From an uncultured Bacteroidales bacterium (GTDB taxonomy: Bacteria; Bacteroidota; Bacteroidia; Bacteroidales; WCHB1-69): a DNA stretch of 64,000 bases. The notes beneath the pieces were generated by a model. The model was not told where the DNA came from. It searched no databases and saw nothing but the letters and a program-made list of their open reading frames with translations. Positions 52,778 to 62,637 of the stretch are shown here, one piece after another. A program made the position numbers and the translations under genes. Each line of letters opens with the position of its first letter. The first letter of the stretch is position 1. The stretch lies in NCBI GenBank assembly GCA_934699095.1, contig CAKUVI010000004.1, positions 1 to 64,000 on the forward strand, in the 5' to 3' direction.

Positions 52778-53229
52778 TGCCAACTCTGAAGATTGTGAAC
52801 AAGAAGGACCGCTTCTCGCTGCCGTTGCCCCACGTAATTTGGATTAACGGGAGGCAATTAGGGGTCATGAACACGCCCGAAATCAGCATTGACCTGCCAC
52901 AAGGCGATTTTCTTCTCAAAATACAGAGCGTTTTCCCCCTTTTTTTCGCCACCAAATTCATAAAAATCAAACTTGATGTATTGAACGTGGTGACGTTTCA
53001 GAACCGGGAAAAATGGTGGGACATCTTGTTTACAATCGACCTTTTGTTCTGGATTGCGGAGTTGTTCTTTGAGCTGCCGCATCCATGGAATCTGGTTTAC
53101 AAGATCATAACTAACGGATATTTCATCATTTGGCTCATCTACGAATTTGTAATCCGCGAAAAATACTACAAAATAGACAGTTATAGCACTATTTTAGACA
53201 GTCAAGAAAAAATTAAGGCTGAAAATTAA
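52777..53229 (+). CDS. hypothetical membrane protein
   Basis: A 150-residue protein of no known family. A beta-rich N-terminal 60 residues (WINGRQLGVMNTPEISIDLP) precedes two hydrophobic segments (about 84-98 and 107-125). It is translationally coupled to purC by TAATG, but no purine link is apparent. It ends before the queA promoter. Confidence 0.75.
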   Translation: MPTLKIVNKKDRFSLPLPHVIWINGRQLGVMNTPEISIDLPQGDFLLKIQSVFPLFFATKFIKIKLDVLNVVTFQNREKWWDILFTIDLLFWIAELFFELPHPWNLVYKIITNGYFIIWLIYEFVIREKYYKIDSYSTILDSQEKIKAEN

Positions 53230-53273
53230 TTATTTTGTTTTAAAAAACTCTTGACAAACGCTTATAAATATTG

Positions 53274-53283
53274 TATCTTTGCA
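53274..53283 (+). promoter_or_regulatory. -7 box for queA
   Basis: TATCTTTGCA, 18 bases before the ATG at 53301; TTGACA at 53251 is in place for a -33 element. Confidence 0.65.
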
Positions 53284-53300
53284 CGCCAAATTTTTATTAA

Positions 53301-54374
53301 ATGAAATTATCTGAATTTAAGTATTATCTGCCCCAGGAATTGATAGCACTGCACCCTGTGGAAGAGCGCGACGAGGCACGCATGATGGTGCTCAATAGGA
53401 AGACAAAAACCATTGAGCACAAGTTATTTAAGGACATCATTGATTATTTTGACGAAGGTGATTTGTTTGTGATGAACAACACCAGGGTATTCCCTGCCCT
53501 GCTTTTTGGGGAAAAGGAACAGACCCGCGCGCAAATCCGGGTTTTTCTTCTTCGGGAATTGGATGAAGAGAGCCGTTTGTGGGACGTGTTAGTTGATCCG
53601 GCTCGCAAAATCAGGATCGGTAACAAGCTCTCGTTTTGCGAAGACGACAGTCTTGTGGCCGAGGTTATCGACAACACGACATCCCGTGGCAGAACCCTGC
53701 GTTTCCTTTTCGACGGAGACCACGAAGCCTTCAAGAAAAAACTGATGGACTTAGGCACGACACCGCTGCCCAACGACATCCAGCGTCTTCGTGATATAGA
53801 GCCGGAGGACGAATCCGACTACCAGACTATCTATGCAACGGAAGAAGGCGCTGTGGTCGCACCAGCAGCCGGTTTCCATTTCAGCCGCTTCCTGCTCTCA
53901 AAGATGGAAATCAAAGGCATAGAACGCACATATATAACCCTCCACGCCGGTCTGAGCAATTTCAACGACATTGACGTGGAAGACCTTTCAAAACACAAAC
54001 CGGATTCCGAGCGCATGATCATCCGCGCCGACGTGGCCGACAAAATAAACCAGTCCAAACAGGATGGCCACAAAATAGTGGTGGTGGGCACCACTACAAT
54101 GAAAGCCCTGGAATCTTCGGTTTACGACAGCGGCATGGTTAAGACCACCGAAATGAACGGGAAGGAAGACATGTGGACCAACAAGTTCATCTACCCTCCA
54201 TACAGATTCAAAGTCGCTGACGCGATGGTCACCAACTTCCACGCTCCCCAAAGCTCAATGCTTATGATGGCTGCGGCTTTCGGTGGCTATGAATTCGTGA
54301 TGAAAGCTTACAAGGAGGCTGTTGCCGAAAAATACCGTTTCCTCACATACGGTGATGCAATGTTAATAATTTAG
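53301..54374 (+). CDS. queA: tRNA ribosyltransferase-isomerase
   Basis: Transfers the ribosyl part of S-adenosylmethionine to preQ1 in tRNA to make epoxyqueuosine. 357 residues. Family marks are [55 protein letters not shown] and [12 protein letters not shown]. The preQ1-riboswitch position upstream shows nothing recognisable. It is followed by purM after about 20 bases. Confidence 0.95.
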   Translation: MKLSEFKYYLPQELIALHPVEERDEARMMVLNRKTKTIEHKLFKDIIDYFDEGDLFVMNNTRVFPALLFGEKEQTRAQIRVFLLRELDEESRLWDVLVDPARKIRIGNKLSFCEDDSLVAEVIDNTTSRGRTLRFLFDGDHEAFKKKLMDLGTTPLPNDIQRLRDIEPEDESDYQTIYATEEGAVVAPAAGFHFSRFLLSKMEIKGIERTYITLHAGLSNFNDIDVEDLSKHKPDSERMIIRADVADKINQSKQDGHKIVVVGTTTMKALESSVYDSGMVKTTEMNGKEDMWTNKFIYPPYRFKVADAMVTNFHAPQSSMLMMAAAFGGYEFVMKAYKEAVAEKYRFLTYGDAMLII

Positions 54375-54396
54375 CAATCAAATAATTCAAAATATC

Positions 54397-55431
54397 ATGT
54401 CAAAATCATATCAAGAAGCAGGAGTTCGCTTGGAAGCCGGTTACGAATCGGTGAGACTCATCAAAAAACACATAGCACGCACAAACCGCCCCGGCATGAT
54501 GGGCAACATCGGCAGTTTCGGAGGCATGTTCGACCTCGCCTCTCTCGGCTACAAGGAGCCGGTATTGGTGAGTGGAACTGACGGCGTAGGCACGAAGCTT
54601 AAATTGGCGTTCATGATGGACCGTCACGACACCATAGGCCAGGATGCCGTTGCAATGTGCGTGAACGATGTTCTTGCCCAAGGCGCAGCACCCCTTTTCT
54701 TCTTGGATTACATCGCCGTAGGCAAAAACGAACCCTCTAAAATCGAAGCTATCGTGAAGGGTGTGGCCGACGGCTGTGAAATGTCGAACTGCGCACTTAT
54801 AGGCGGCGAAACAGCCGAAATGCCTGATATGTACGATGAAGACGAATATGATATTGCAGGTTTCACTGTGGGCGCCGTGGAAAAATCCAAACTCATTGAC
54901 GGCTCAAAAGTGAACGTAGGTGACGTACTTGTCGGTCTCGCATCCTCCGGCGTACACTCCAATGGCTTTTCATTAGTGCGCAAAATCGTGTTCAAAGACA
55001 ATCAACTCGACCTCAACACCAAATACGAAACACTCCCCGACACTCTCGGCAACGTTCTGCTCACCCCTACCCGCATATACGTCAAGCCAGTATTGGAGGT
55101 GCTGAATAAAATTGATATCCACGCCATCTGCCATATCACCGGCGGCGGGTTCGACGAAAACATTCCTCGCGCCCTTCGCCCCGGACAAGGCATCTTCGTG
55201 GACGAAAGCAAATGGCAGAAACCTGCCATCTTCCCATTCCTTGAAAAATATGGCAAAATCGACCACCGCGAAATGTTCAATGTATTCAACATGGGCATCG
55301 GTATGGTCATGATGGTTGATCCAAAAGACGCTGAAGCCACTGTGGAGATGTTCAACAACCTCGGCGAAAAAGCATACATCATCGGCGAAGTTACCGATAA
55401 AGAAGGCGTAGTTGACATCAAACTTCAATAA
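54397..55431 (+). CDS. purM: phosphoribosylformylglycinamidine cyclo-ligase
   Basis: Makes AIR from FGAM with ATP in purine synthesis. 344 residues. Motifs are [64 protein letters not shown] and [15 protein letters not shown]. It overlaps nfo by one base (TAATG). Confidence 0.96.
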   Translation: MSKSYQEAGVRLEAGYESVRLIKKHIARTNRPGMMGNIGSFGGMFDLASLGYKEPVLVSGTDGVGTKLKLAFMMDRHDTIGQDAVAMCVNDVLAQGAAPLFFLDYIAVGKNEPSKIEAIVKGVADGCEMSNCALIGGETAEMPDMYDEDEYDIAGFTVGAVEKSKLIDGSKVNVGDVLVGLASSGVHSNGFSLVRKIVFKDNQLDLNTKYETLPDTLGNVLLTPTRIYVKPVLEVLNKIDIHAICHITGGGFDENIPRALRPGQGIFVDESKWQKPAIFPFLEKYGKIDHREMFNVFNMGIGMVMMVDPKDAEATVEMFNNLGEKAYIIGEVTDKEGVVDIKLQ

Positions 55432-56270
55432 TGAAATTCATCGGACCGCACGTCAGTGCCTCAGGCGGCGTTGAAAATGCACCACTTAACGCCCTCGCTG
55501 TGGGAGCCACAGCCTTCGCATTGTTCACCAAAAACCAACGTCAGTGGTTTTCCTCTCCACTGACCGATAAGTCTGTTGCCGCTTTTCAAGAAAACTGTCT
55601 GAAAGCCGGCATATCCGCGGATTATATCCTGCCTCACGACAGCTACCTTATAAATCTCGGCAGTCCAGACCCCGAAGGATTGGAAAAATCCCGCAAATCT
55701 TTCATCGATGAAATGGCACGATGTGAACAATTAGGGTTAAAAATGCTTAATTTCCACCCTGGAAGCCATCTGAAAAAAATCCCTTTGGAGACGTGTCTTG
55801 ACCTTGTTGCAGAAAGCATCAACATTGCCCTTGATAAAACTCATGGTGTGACTGCAGTGATAGAAAACACCGCAGGACAAGGCTCCAATGTGGGGTTCAG
55901 TTTTCAACATTTGGCACATATTATCAGCAAAGTGGATGACAAAAACCGCGTAGGCATCTGCATTGACACTTGTCACACCTATTCCGCGGGCTACGACCTC
56001 AAGACCGAAGATGGCTATGAAAAAACCTTCGAAGAATTCGATAATGAGGTGGGTATCAAATATTTACGAGCAATTCACCTCAACGACACAAAAAAAGAGC
56101 TCGGCAGCCGCGTTGACCGCCACGACAGTATCGGCAAAGGTCTGCTTGGAATTGATTTTTTCGAACGTTTCATGAAAGATCCGAGATTCGACAATATGCC
56201 ACTCATCCTTGAAACACCCGATGAAACTCTTTGGACAGAGGAGATAAAATTGTTAAAGGGTATGGCATAA
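55431..56270 (+). CDS. nfo: deoxyribonuclease IV
   Basis: A 279-residue class II AP endonuclease with three zinc ions, cutting DNA 5' to abasic sites. Motifs are [71 protein letters not shown] and [12 protein letters not shown]. It is the last gene of queA-purM-nfo; coupled to purM. Confidence 0.96.
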   Translation: MKFIGPHVSASGGVENAPLNALAVGATAFALFTKNQRQWFSSPLTDKSVAAFQENCLKAGISADYILPHDSYLINLGSPDPEGLEKSRKSFIDEMARCEQLGLKMLNFHPGSHLKKIPLETCLDLVAESINIALDKTHGVTAVIENTAGQGSNVGFSFQHLAHIISKVDDKNRVGICIDTCHTYSAGYDLKTEDGYEKTFEEFDNEVGIKYLRAIHLNDTKKELGSRVDRHDSIGKGLLGIDFFERFMKDPRFDNMPLILETPDETLWTEEIKLLKGMA

Positions 56271-56317
56271 CCATAGTATTCAATAAGAATATTTAGAACA
56301 AAAACTGTGAGATATTG

Positions 56318-56326
56318 TATTTTGCA
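56318..56326 (+). promoter_or_regulatory. -7 box for Ser/Thr kinase
   Basis: TATTTTGCA, a shorter -7 variant, 17 bases before the ATG at 56343. Confidence 0.4.
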
Positions 56327-56342
56327 ATCCGATTGGTGTTAA

Positions 56343-57668
56343 ATGAATTCAATTTCTGACATATCATCATCTGGTGAAATAACATCGTCGTTTGAGAACA
56401 TCTCAGACACTTTCACATCGTATTCAGAAATTCCATCTTCAGGCTTCAATCTGCTGTACAAGGCTCAACGCTACGGCAAGTGGTTTGTACTGAAGGGATT
56501 AAAGCCGGAGCACAGACATGAAGAGGTGTATCTTAACCTTCTGACCAAGGAGTTCGAATTAGGGGTGAAGATGGACCATCCGCACATCGTTCACACCATG
56601 AGTTTGGAGCGCGACCCCATTGCCGGTCCGTGCATCGTGATGGAGTACGTTGATGGCCTCACCCTGCGCGAGTTCCTGTCGCAGCACCCCTCACGGAAGG
56701 AGCGTCTAAGGATTGTGAAAGAGTTGTTAGAGGCGATGAGCTACTATCACAGTATGCAGATCATCCACCGTGATCTCAAGCCCGACAACATCCTCGTCAC
56801 CCGCAACGGCCACAACGTGAAGATCATCGATTTCGGGTTGGCCGACACCGACTACCACGGCATCCTGAAGCAGCCGGCAGGATCGGACAAGTACGCCGCA
56901 CCCGAGCAGAAGAGCGGTGGCGTGGCGTTGGACTGCCGTGCCGACCTCTACGCCTTCGGGGTGATTCTGCGGCAGATTTTCCCGCACGCGTACCAGAGTG
57001 TTGTCCGCAAGTGCACGCAGCCCGACCGCGAGAAACGGTTCGGCAATGCGGAGGAGATTCTGCAGCGGATGGAGCGCCGTCAACGACTGCTCCCGATACT
57101 CGTCATCCTGACCGCCGTGGCCGTCATCGGGATAGCGGCATGGATGTTCTGGACAAAAACACAGGAACATCCTGCCGAAGAGCAACCTATTGAGACGAAC
57201 GAGACGCAAACGCTTTCAGAACCTTCCGTAGAATTCGAGAAAAAAGAGGAAATACCATATCAAGCTCCGTCACAAGAACTGTTGAACCAAGTGGAAACAC
57301 CCGCCAAGACTCCGAACACAGTCGTGGAGAAAACGGACGGAGAACAGATTCCGGCAGAGGTGAAAAAGAGTGTCGAGCAGGCGGTGGATACGCTTTTCCG
57401 TCAGTTCTGGAGTTGGAAAAAGTCAGCGGAAACACGTGGACTGTCGGCTGTTGAGAAACTGTCGGAATATGTGCAGTCGGATTTTTTCAAAAACAACTAC
57501 GAGATACGGGAGCGGCACCGCGAGGCCGTAGTCAACGACATATTGCGGCGTTACCCGCAGTGCGCGTCCGAGCGGGAATCGTTGGTGACCTTCTACAATT
57601 CCCTGTTTGTGAATAAGATGATGGTGGTGAACAACGTGGTGTACGAGTGGCAGAAGGCAGCACGTTAA
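56343..57668 (+). CDS. membrane Ser/Thr protein kinase
   Basis: A 441-residue Hanks-type kinase. The N-terminal domain (about 30-245) has catalytic Lys51 (VLKGLK), HRDLKPDN (HRD 142-144), DFG at 163-165, and APEQ at 186-189. A membrane span lies at about 250-270, followed by a 170-residue outer domain with a Pro/Glu-rich part and a helical end. It would phosphorylate cytoplasmic targets in response to an external cue. The Gly-rich loop is weak (SSGFNLLYKAQRYGK), so a degenerate P-loop is possible. The stop overlaps that of the convergent FISUMP gene by 3 bases. Confidence 0.9.
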   Translation: MNSISDISSSGEITSSFENISDTFTSYSEIPSSGFNLLYKAQRYGKWFVLKGLKPEHRHEEVYLNLLTKEFELGVKMDHPHIVHTMSLERDPIAGPCIVMEYVDGLTLREFLSQHPSRKERLRIVKELLEAMSYYHSMQIIHRDLKPDNILVTRNGHNVKIIDFGLADTDYHGILKQPAGSDKYAAPEQKSGGVALDCRADLYAFGVILRQIFPHAYQSVVRKCTQPDREKRFGNAEEILQRMERRQRLLPILVILTAVAVIGIAAWMFWTKTQEHPAEEQPIETNETQTLSEPSVEFEKKEEIPYQAPSQELLNQVETPAKTPNTVVEKTDGEQIPAEVKKSVEQAVDTLFRQFWSWKKSAETRGLSAVEKLSEYVQSDFFKNNYEIRERHREAVVNDILRRYPQCASERESLVTFYNSLFVNKMMVVNNVVYEWQKAAR

Positions 57669-60661
57669 TCGCGGAGACAGCGGACGGAACAGCCGTAATT
57701 CGGCAAGGCACCGCCAAAGCCTGTTGTCGAAAGGGATGGCATCAGACGGAAAACAGTCTGATTAACGGTTGACCATATTCTTGCCTCGCCATAAACAAAA
57801 GAGTCATTGAAATAACCAACATCAAGGGCAGAAAACCCCGTGGCATTGTTGGCGTTCACATTATTGTACACGGCACAGGCATTGGATGTACTGTTTGTAC
57901 TACACCACACTTGAGAAGCCAATGCTTTGGCGATTTGATTGCTGTCGCCACCGCATACATATTGACCTTGGCTGCCCACATAACTCTGGAGTTGTTCCCA
58001 TTCTGTCTGACTTGGCACGTGCCAGCCGTTGGGACAGATGCCTTGCACACCACTCGGGTTTAAATTGCTGGCAGAGTCACCATGCATCACTGCAATCCAA
58101 TTGTACAAGTAACCGTAGATGGTCACTTCACTTTCGTGGCCGTGGGGTGGATATCGGTAAGCTGTTGTATTGGAAGTTGTATTACCAGCTGGAATCTCTG
58201 TGCCATCTGCATAGTGCGTGGTGCGCAGGTTCTCCCTCATCCAGCATTGGTTGCCAATCTGCACGGTATGATAGATGTTACCGTCATAATCGGTCACAGT
58301 GTCTGCACCGGGACAGGTCTGGGCATCAATCAGAATGCTGTCATTGATCGGGTGAGTGGTGGTGAAGACCCGCTGTTCCCCGTAGGCCGTGCCCGCGCTG
58401 TTGGTGGCGTATGCCCTGATATAGTAAGTGGTGCCGGGAACCAGGCCTGCAATGCCGCTTGTAAAGCCACCTGTGCCGTGTCCGTCCGTGGTATGGCTGT
58501 CGCTCACAGTGGGGTTAGGCGTAGTGCTCCAGCAGACACCGCGCGAAGTCACGGGAGTGCCACCGCTTCCCGAGACAAAACCACCAACCTCGGCTGACAT
58601 AGAGGTGATGTCTTCAATTTTGGCAGTGGTCACCAAAGGTGTTACCGCAATAGAACTGTCCACACCCGAATCATCGAGCAGACAGCGGACAGATGTAGCA
58701 TAGCAAACAATATATGGGTGTATATTTATCCCGTCATAACTTATTTCAAGTGTGGCTGCGCCATGCGTTCCATAACTGAAGTGCTCTGTACTAGAACGTA
58801 TGTCACAAGACACTTCGGAATTAGTAAAACCAAATTGGCACATTTCATAGCCAGCATGTCCTATAGGTATAGCCGAGAACCCAGTAGCGTTGTTGAGGGG
58901 GTGATTGTAGTTTGCAAAGCAAGCGTTGACACCGGTACAGAAATCCCATCCTGTGCTGGATGACAACGCCTTGACAATATTGCTGGTGTCTCCTCCACAA
59001 CCATATTGGCTCTGGCTGCTCACAAAGTTAATCAACTGCGTCAATTCAGTTTCGCTTGGCACGTGCCAGCCCTCAGGGCAAATGCCCTGCACCCCACTCG
59101 GATTGGCATTACTACTGGCCGCACCGTGCATCACCGCAGCCCAATTGTAAAGATATCCGTAAATGGGCACATTAGCACTGTTGTCATTCGGATAGTAACG
59201 ATATGCTGTGGTTTCGGAGAGTTCCGTGCCAACGGGGATGATGGTTCCATCAGCGTAGTGTATGGTGCGCAAGTTCTCCTTCATCCAGCATTGATGCCCA
59301 ATCTCCACCGTTTGATAGACGTTGCCATCGTAGTCGGTCAGCGTGTCAATACCGCAGTAGAAAGGCGGTTGCGTGGTGAAGCTCAGCTGCTCACCGTAGG
59401 TGGTGCCCGTGCTGTTGGTGGCGTACGCTCGCACATAATAGGTGGTGCTGGCTGTCAGTCCGGTGATGTGGCTCGTGAAGAGGCCAAGGCCGTTACCGTC
59501 ATTGGTGTGGCTGTCATCAACTGTGGGATTCTGCGTCATGCTCCAGCATACGCCACCTTGTATTGTGTTTGCACCACCCGTGGCGGTCACATTGCCAATA
59601 ACGGTGGCTTGTGATGCCTTGACGTCCGTCACACCGAGGGTGAGCACAGAGGGCAGTTCCGCCTGCGTATCCAAAAAGAGCACATCGCCATAGGTGGTCC
59701 CTATTTCCGTCTTGGCGTATGCCAGAAAATAATAGCGTGTGGCTATCTGCAAATCGCTGACCATGCTATGGAAACTTCCGCCACCTGATCCGGCTGCATA
59801 ATCGGTTGCCCCAATTAACTGATCGTTGTCGGCGAACAAGAAGCCGCGGTCAAGAACAGGATACTCAGGGTTCTCCGTCACCAAGCCGTTCAGCTGTGCC
59901 GACGTGGTGGTTATGTTGGTGGCCGGCTCGGTGGTCACCATGGGCTGCGGCAGGTTGAAGGTGAGGGTGATCAGCTCCGAGGCGTTTTGACTCTGGAGCA
60001 CCGGGTCGCTGGAGAAATCCGTGCCCGCGATGTGGGCACTGCCCTGGTACAGCATCCAGTCGCCGAAGCTGAACGGCAGATTGGTGCTGCCCTTGGCGTT
60101 GTCATCCGACTTTGCCATTTGAGAAGAGCTGCTCTTGCCGAGGTATTCGATGCGGTTCTGTCCGGCGCTGCCCGCGTTCACCATCTTGATCCGCACCGTG
60201 CCGCCGTCCGTGCGGGCACTGAGCAGGTAGGTCTGCGGACTTGCCAACCACGCCCGGAACAGGTGGCTTCCCGGCTCCAAAGGACCCTGATAGGTGGCTG
60301 CCACGAGGCCGTTCACATCACAGATTTCGAGCGTCACTGCCGAGGCTTCCGGCAAGTGGAGCACGAAGTCCGTCATCCCGTTGAAGGGGTTCGGCACGTT
60401 TTGGAAAAGGCGCACCCCCTTTCCCTCCGATTGCGGGTCATGGATTCCGACAGGCCCGATGGTGAGAACTGTGTCGGGGTAGTAGAGCATCTCCTGCCAG
60501 TGCTGGGTGACGTTCTCCACGGTGACGGTACTCAACGGGACGTGCTGGCCGTATTGGTTTTGGCCTGTGAACTGAAGGGTCGCCTGGTCTTGCGCCTGAA
60601 GCGTGAAGATGGTGGACGACAGTATCGTTAGAATGGTGGTTACAAATCTTGTATGTTTCAT
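57665..60661 (-). CDS. multidomain protein with two FISUMP domains
   Basis: A 998-residue exported protein. Signal peptide (about 1-23), then a module at about 80-165 resembling a T9SS sorting domain (LFQNVPNPFNGMTDF, ATYQGPLEPGSHLFRAW) but not at the C-terminus. Fibronectin type III-like repeats follow (about 240-430, YYVRAYATNSTGTTYGEQL), then FISUMP domain one (about 437-670), a further Fn3-like unit, and FISUMP domain two (about 780-998). FISUMP domains show DYDGNVYQTVEIGHQCWMKE, YGYLYNWAAVMHG and GICPEGWHVPSETEL. It is probably a surface adhesin or glycan-binding protein; the function is unknown. Confidence 0.85.
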   Translation of the reverse strand: MKHTRFVTTILTILSSTIFTLQAQDQATLQFTGQNQYGQHVPLSTVTVENVTQHWQEMLYYPDTVLTIGPVGIHDPQSEGKGVRLFQNVPNPFNGMTDFVLHLPEASAVTLEICDVNGLVAATYQGPLEPGSHLFRAWLASPQTYLLSARTDGGTVRIKMVNAGSAGQNRIEYLGKSSSSQMAKSDDNAKGSTNLPFSFGDWMLYQGSAHIAGTDFSSDPVLQSQNASELITLTFNLPQPMVTTEPATNITTTSAQLNGLVTENPEYPVLDRGFLFADNDQLIGATDYAAGSGGGSFHSMVSDLQIATRYYFLAYAKTEIGTTYGDVLFLDTQAELPSVLTLGVTDVKASQATVIGNVTATGGANTIQGGVCWSMTQNPTVDDSHTNDGNGLGLFTSHITGLTASTTYYVRAYATNSTGTTYGEQLSFTTQPPFYCGIDTLTDYDGNVYQTVEIGHQCWMKENLRTIHYADGTIIPVGTELSETTAYRYYPNDNSANVPIYGYLYNWAAVMHGAASSNANPSGVQGICPEGWHVPSETELTQLINFVSSQSQYGCGGDTSNIVKALSSSTGWDFCTGVNACFANYNHPLNNATGFSAIPIGHAGYEMCQFGFTNSEVSCDIRSSTEHFSYGTHGAATLEISYDGINIHPYIVCYATSVRCLLDDSGVDSSIAVTPLVTTAKIEDITSMSAEVGGFVSGSGGTPVTSRGVCWSTTPNPTVSDSHTTDGHGTGGFTSGIAGLVPGTTYYIRAYATNSAGTAYGEQRVFTTTHPINDSILIDAQTCPGADTVTDYDGNIYHTVQIGNQCWMRENLRTTHYADGTEIPAGNTTSNTTAYRYPPHGHESEVTIYGYLYNWIAVMHGDSASNLNPSGVQGICPNGWHVPSQTEWEQLQSYVGSQGQYVCGGDSNQIAKALASQVWCSTNSTSNACAVYNNVNANNATGFSALDVGYFNDSFVYGEARIWSTVNQTVFRLMPSLSTTGFGGALPNYGCSVRCLRD

Positions 60662-60676
60662 TGTTTTGCTTGATAA

Positions 60677-62140
60677 TTAGAATCTTAGATATTGCTCGTC
60701 GGCTTCGGAGAAGGCGTTGCATTTGTACAGGTACTGTAACATCTCATCGGTGGACCGACCATAAAGCGTTGCGGTAAAACGATGCAGCATATCCATAACT
60801 TTCAGGTATGCAGATGGATCTTTTTGACGGCTTAACTTCCTTAAAGCGAGCAAATAATCCTCCCGACAGACTGTAGGAACGATGATTTTCGCCTCTCCCG
60901 CGTGGAAAAGCTCCGCGTTCATCATCATCCGTGCCACCCTGCCGTTGCCGTCGTCAAAGGGATGGGTCTCACTGATGAGAAACATCATATAGACAGCCCT
61001 TGCCATTGGAGAGGAAAGAGCGGCATAATAGCTGAATCCCACCTCCAACGTGCCAGGAACTAACTTGTAATCAACGAACTCCGTGTTTCCTGCCCGGTTG
61101 TTACGCTCCTTGAACTGCCCGGGATGCAAGTCGGGCCTTCCCGACAGCAGGATGGCATGGCGGCGTTGGAGAATATCCTTTAGATCTTGGATGGACTCGG
61201 GGCATTGCTGCATCTCACTGCGGTTAGAAACCACATTGAATGTTCCTAATATGTCGTGGGAGTCTTCAGAACGATGGGCGGCTGGCAAACCGGACTCCAC
61301 AATTCTCCGGGCTTCATCCACCTCGAACTCCGTTCCTTCGATATAGTTCGAGAAGTAGCTCTCGTAAAATGCAACATTCCGGTACTCCAACTCGGAGGAG
61401 ACCACCGGATATGAAAGAAAATGATGACTTTGCAGGGCATCGAACAGTGTCTCAAAGAGATCCTTCCGATTCTCGTCGTAGGGTGCTCCTGCGGCCATGG
61501 CCTTGATTGTAGGTGATGCTAAAATATCTGCGGTATGCGTGGCAAGAATCGTCGAAATCAGAATATTGATTCGTTTGAACTCCCGATCCATACCGAGGCG
61601 TTGTGCCGTGGCACGCAATTGGTCCCGATAGCCGTTCAGCGCATCCTCGCCGCCGGCAATCATCACACTTCCCAATTTCTTTTCCACAACTTCCTGCGGC
61701 AGGACCTTGGAACTTTCCCCTTCTTTCTTGGTTTGCTGCATGTTTTCCAACATCCATCTGTGTTCACTGGCAATGAACATGTTTCCGTATCTCATGTCTT
61801 TTTCGTCTGGGGCAGGGCCTTTGAGAATATGGACGGTCACCCCTGGCAAATCCTTGACGTTCCGGTTGGAATTTCCGGTCAGGAAAAAGTTTCCGGAGGA
61901 GGTGATGCGCATTTCGTGGGCACTTCGGTGACTGATGACTGTCCCGGGAAAACGCCACATCAGAATATGGAGGATGTTGCGACGGACAATGTTCTCCGGA
62001 CTGTCTACGAGGTTGGAAGAATAGATTTTAGGGGCTATTTTCCGCAATTTTCCCTCAGAAAGCAGTCGGGAAATAGTCCTTGACACCTCCGGATTCGAAG
62101 ATGCGAACACAATTTCCTTATTCAAGTCAAGCTGGACCAT
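60677..62140 (-). CDS. Fic domain protein with AbiEi-like N-terminus
   Basis: A 487-residue Fic AMP-transferase-like protein. Start at MVQLDLNKEI, 16 bases after the promoter; a longer in-frame start lies before that promoter. N-terminal winged helix (SNPEVSRTISRLLSEGKLRK) and AbiEi-antitoxin-like part (TVISHRSAHEM), then a linker, then the Fic domain with catalytic HPFDDGNGRVAR (393-404, DD for the usual xD). An inhibitory S-x-x-x-E-G motif (SNYIEG, 264-269) precedes the Fic helix, as in self-inhibited Fic proteins. AbiEi-like N-termini bind DNA and repress their own promoter. Three 31-bp spaced repeats lie upstream. Confidence 0.88.
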   Translation of the reverse strand: MVQLDLNKEIVFASSNPEVSRTISRLLSEGKLRKIAPKIYSSNLVDSPENIVRRNILHILMWRFPGTVISHRSAHEMRITSSGNFFLTGNSNRNVKDLPGVTVHILKGPAPDEKDMRYGNMFIASEHRWMLENMQQTKKEGESSKVLPQEVVEKKLGSVMIAGGEDALNGYRDQLRATAQRLGMDREFKRINILISTILATHTADILASPTIKAMAAGAPYDENRKDLFETLFDALQSHHFLSYPVVSSELEYRNVAFYESYFSNYIEGTEFEVDEARRIVESGLPAAHRSEDSHDILGTFNVVSNRSEMQQCPESIQDLKDILQRRHAILLSGRPDLHPGQFKERNNRAGNTEFVDYKLVPGTLEVGFSYYAALSSPMARAVYMMFLISETHPFDDGNGRVARMMMNAELFHAGEAKIIVPTVCREDYLLALRKLSRQKDPSAYLKVMDMLHRFTATLYGRSTDEMLQYLYKCNAFSEADEQYLRF

Positions 62141-62220
62141 ACAAATTTTCGCGAATAAAACGCGCAAAAATACAAATTTTCGCGAATAAAAACGGCTGAC
62201 ACACAAATTTTCGCAAAAAT
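62141..62220 (-). promoter_or_regulatory. triple operator-like repeat with embedded promoter
   Basis: Three direct copies of acaaattttcgcgaataaaa (the third partial and diverged after TTCGC) start at 62141, 62172 and 62203, exactly 31 bp apart. Each contains the palindrome TTCGCGAA or its half. On the minus strand TATTTTTGCG (62171-62162), a -7 box for the Fic gene, lies between copies one and two. The first copy abuts the start codon, so a bound repressor would block transcription start or elongation. Confidence 0.8.
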
Positions 62221-62237
62221 AGGTTCGGCGGTGCGAT

Positions 62238-62614
62238 CTACGGGCGGCACTCCATCGCCACCCGGAAGCGGACGGAAAAGAAGCCTAAGTTTTCTGAAAA
62301 AATGTCGCTTTGAGGACTACTTGCATTCAATCTCCACGTCTTCGCATAGGTTGTTCCATTGTTAGTCTGTTGAAAAGTGGTTGACCATAAATAAGCATAT
62401 TGGGAGAATGCAAAATAGCCATTCATTGCATAGCCTGCCGACATGGGCGAAAAATTTTGAGGCGTTGTTTGTTTCAGGGTCATAGCCGATGGTACACTCC
62501 ACCTGAACTCTATTCCAGTTTTTAGATGAAGCCAAGGCCTTGGCTGCGTTTCCGCTGTCGCCGTTGCAAACGTATTGCGGATGACGTTCTCCACGGTGAC
62601 GGTGCTCATCTTGG
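62238..62614 (-). pseudogene. FISUMP-domain remnant with frameshifts
   Basis: A decayed stub of a FISUMP gene. On the minus strand it begins with STVTVENV, matching the N-terminal part of the 998-residue protein. It then jumps frame to a FISUMP piece (QYVCNGDSGNAAKALASSKN), and after a frameshift in an AAAATTTTT run near 62452 to the C-terminal piece (NFSPMSAGYAMNGYFAFSQY to FSVRFRVAMECRP, stop TAG at 62238). Start and end of the full domain are missing, so an internal deletion has joined two distant parts. Confidence 0.75.
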
Positions 62615-62637
62615 GCTATCAAATTTTATGGGTATTG

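Noticed and set aside
53230..53300. preQ1 riboswitch before queA
   Set aside because: The leader after the promoter box is only about 15 bases, too short for a riboswitch.
62141..62220. Replication origin iterons
   Set aside because: Regular repeats occur, but no DnaA boxes, no replication gene and no AT-rich unwinding zone; a promoter lies inside, so operators fit better.
62362..62622. Separate small gene in another frame of the FISUMP remnant
   Set aside because: It covers the middle piece of the same broken FISUMP gene, seen as a frameshift rather than a new protein.
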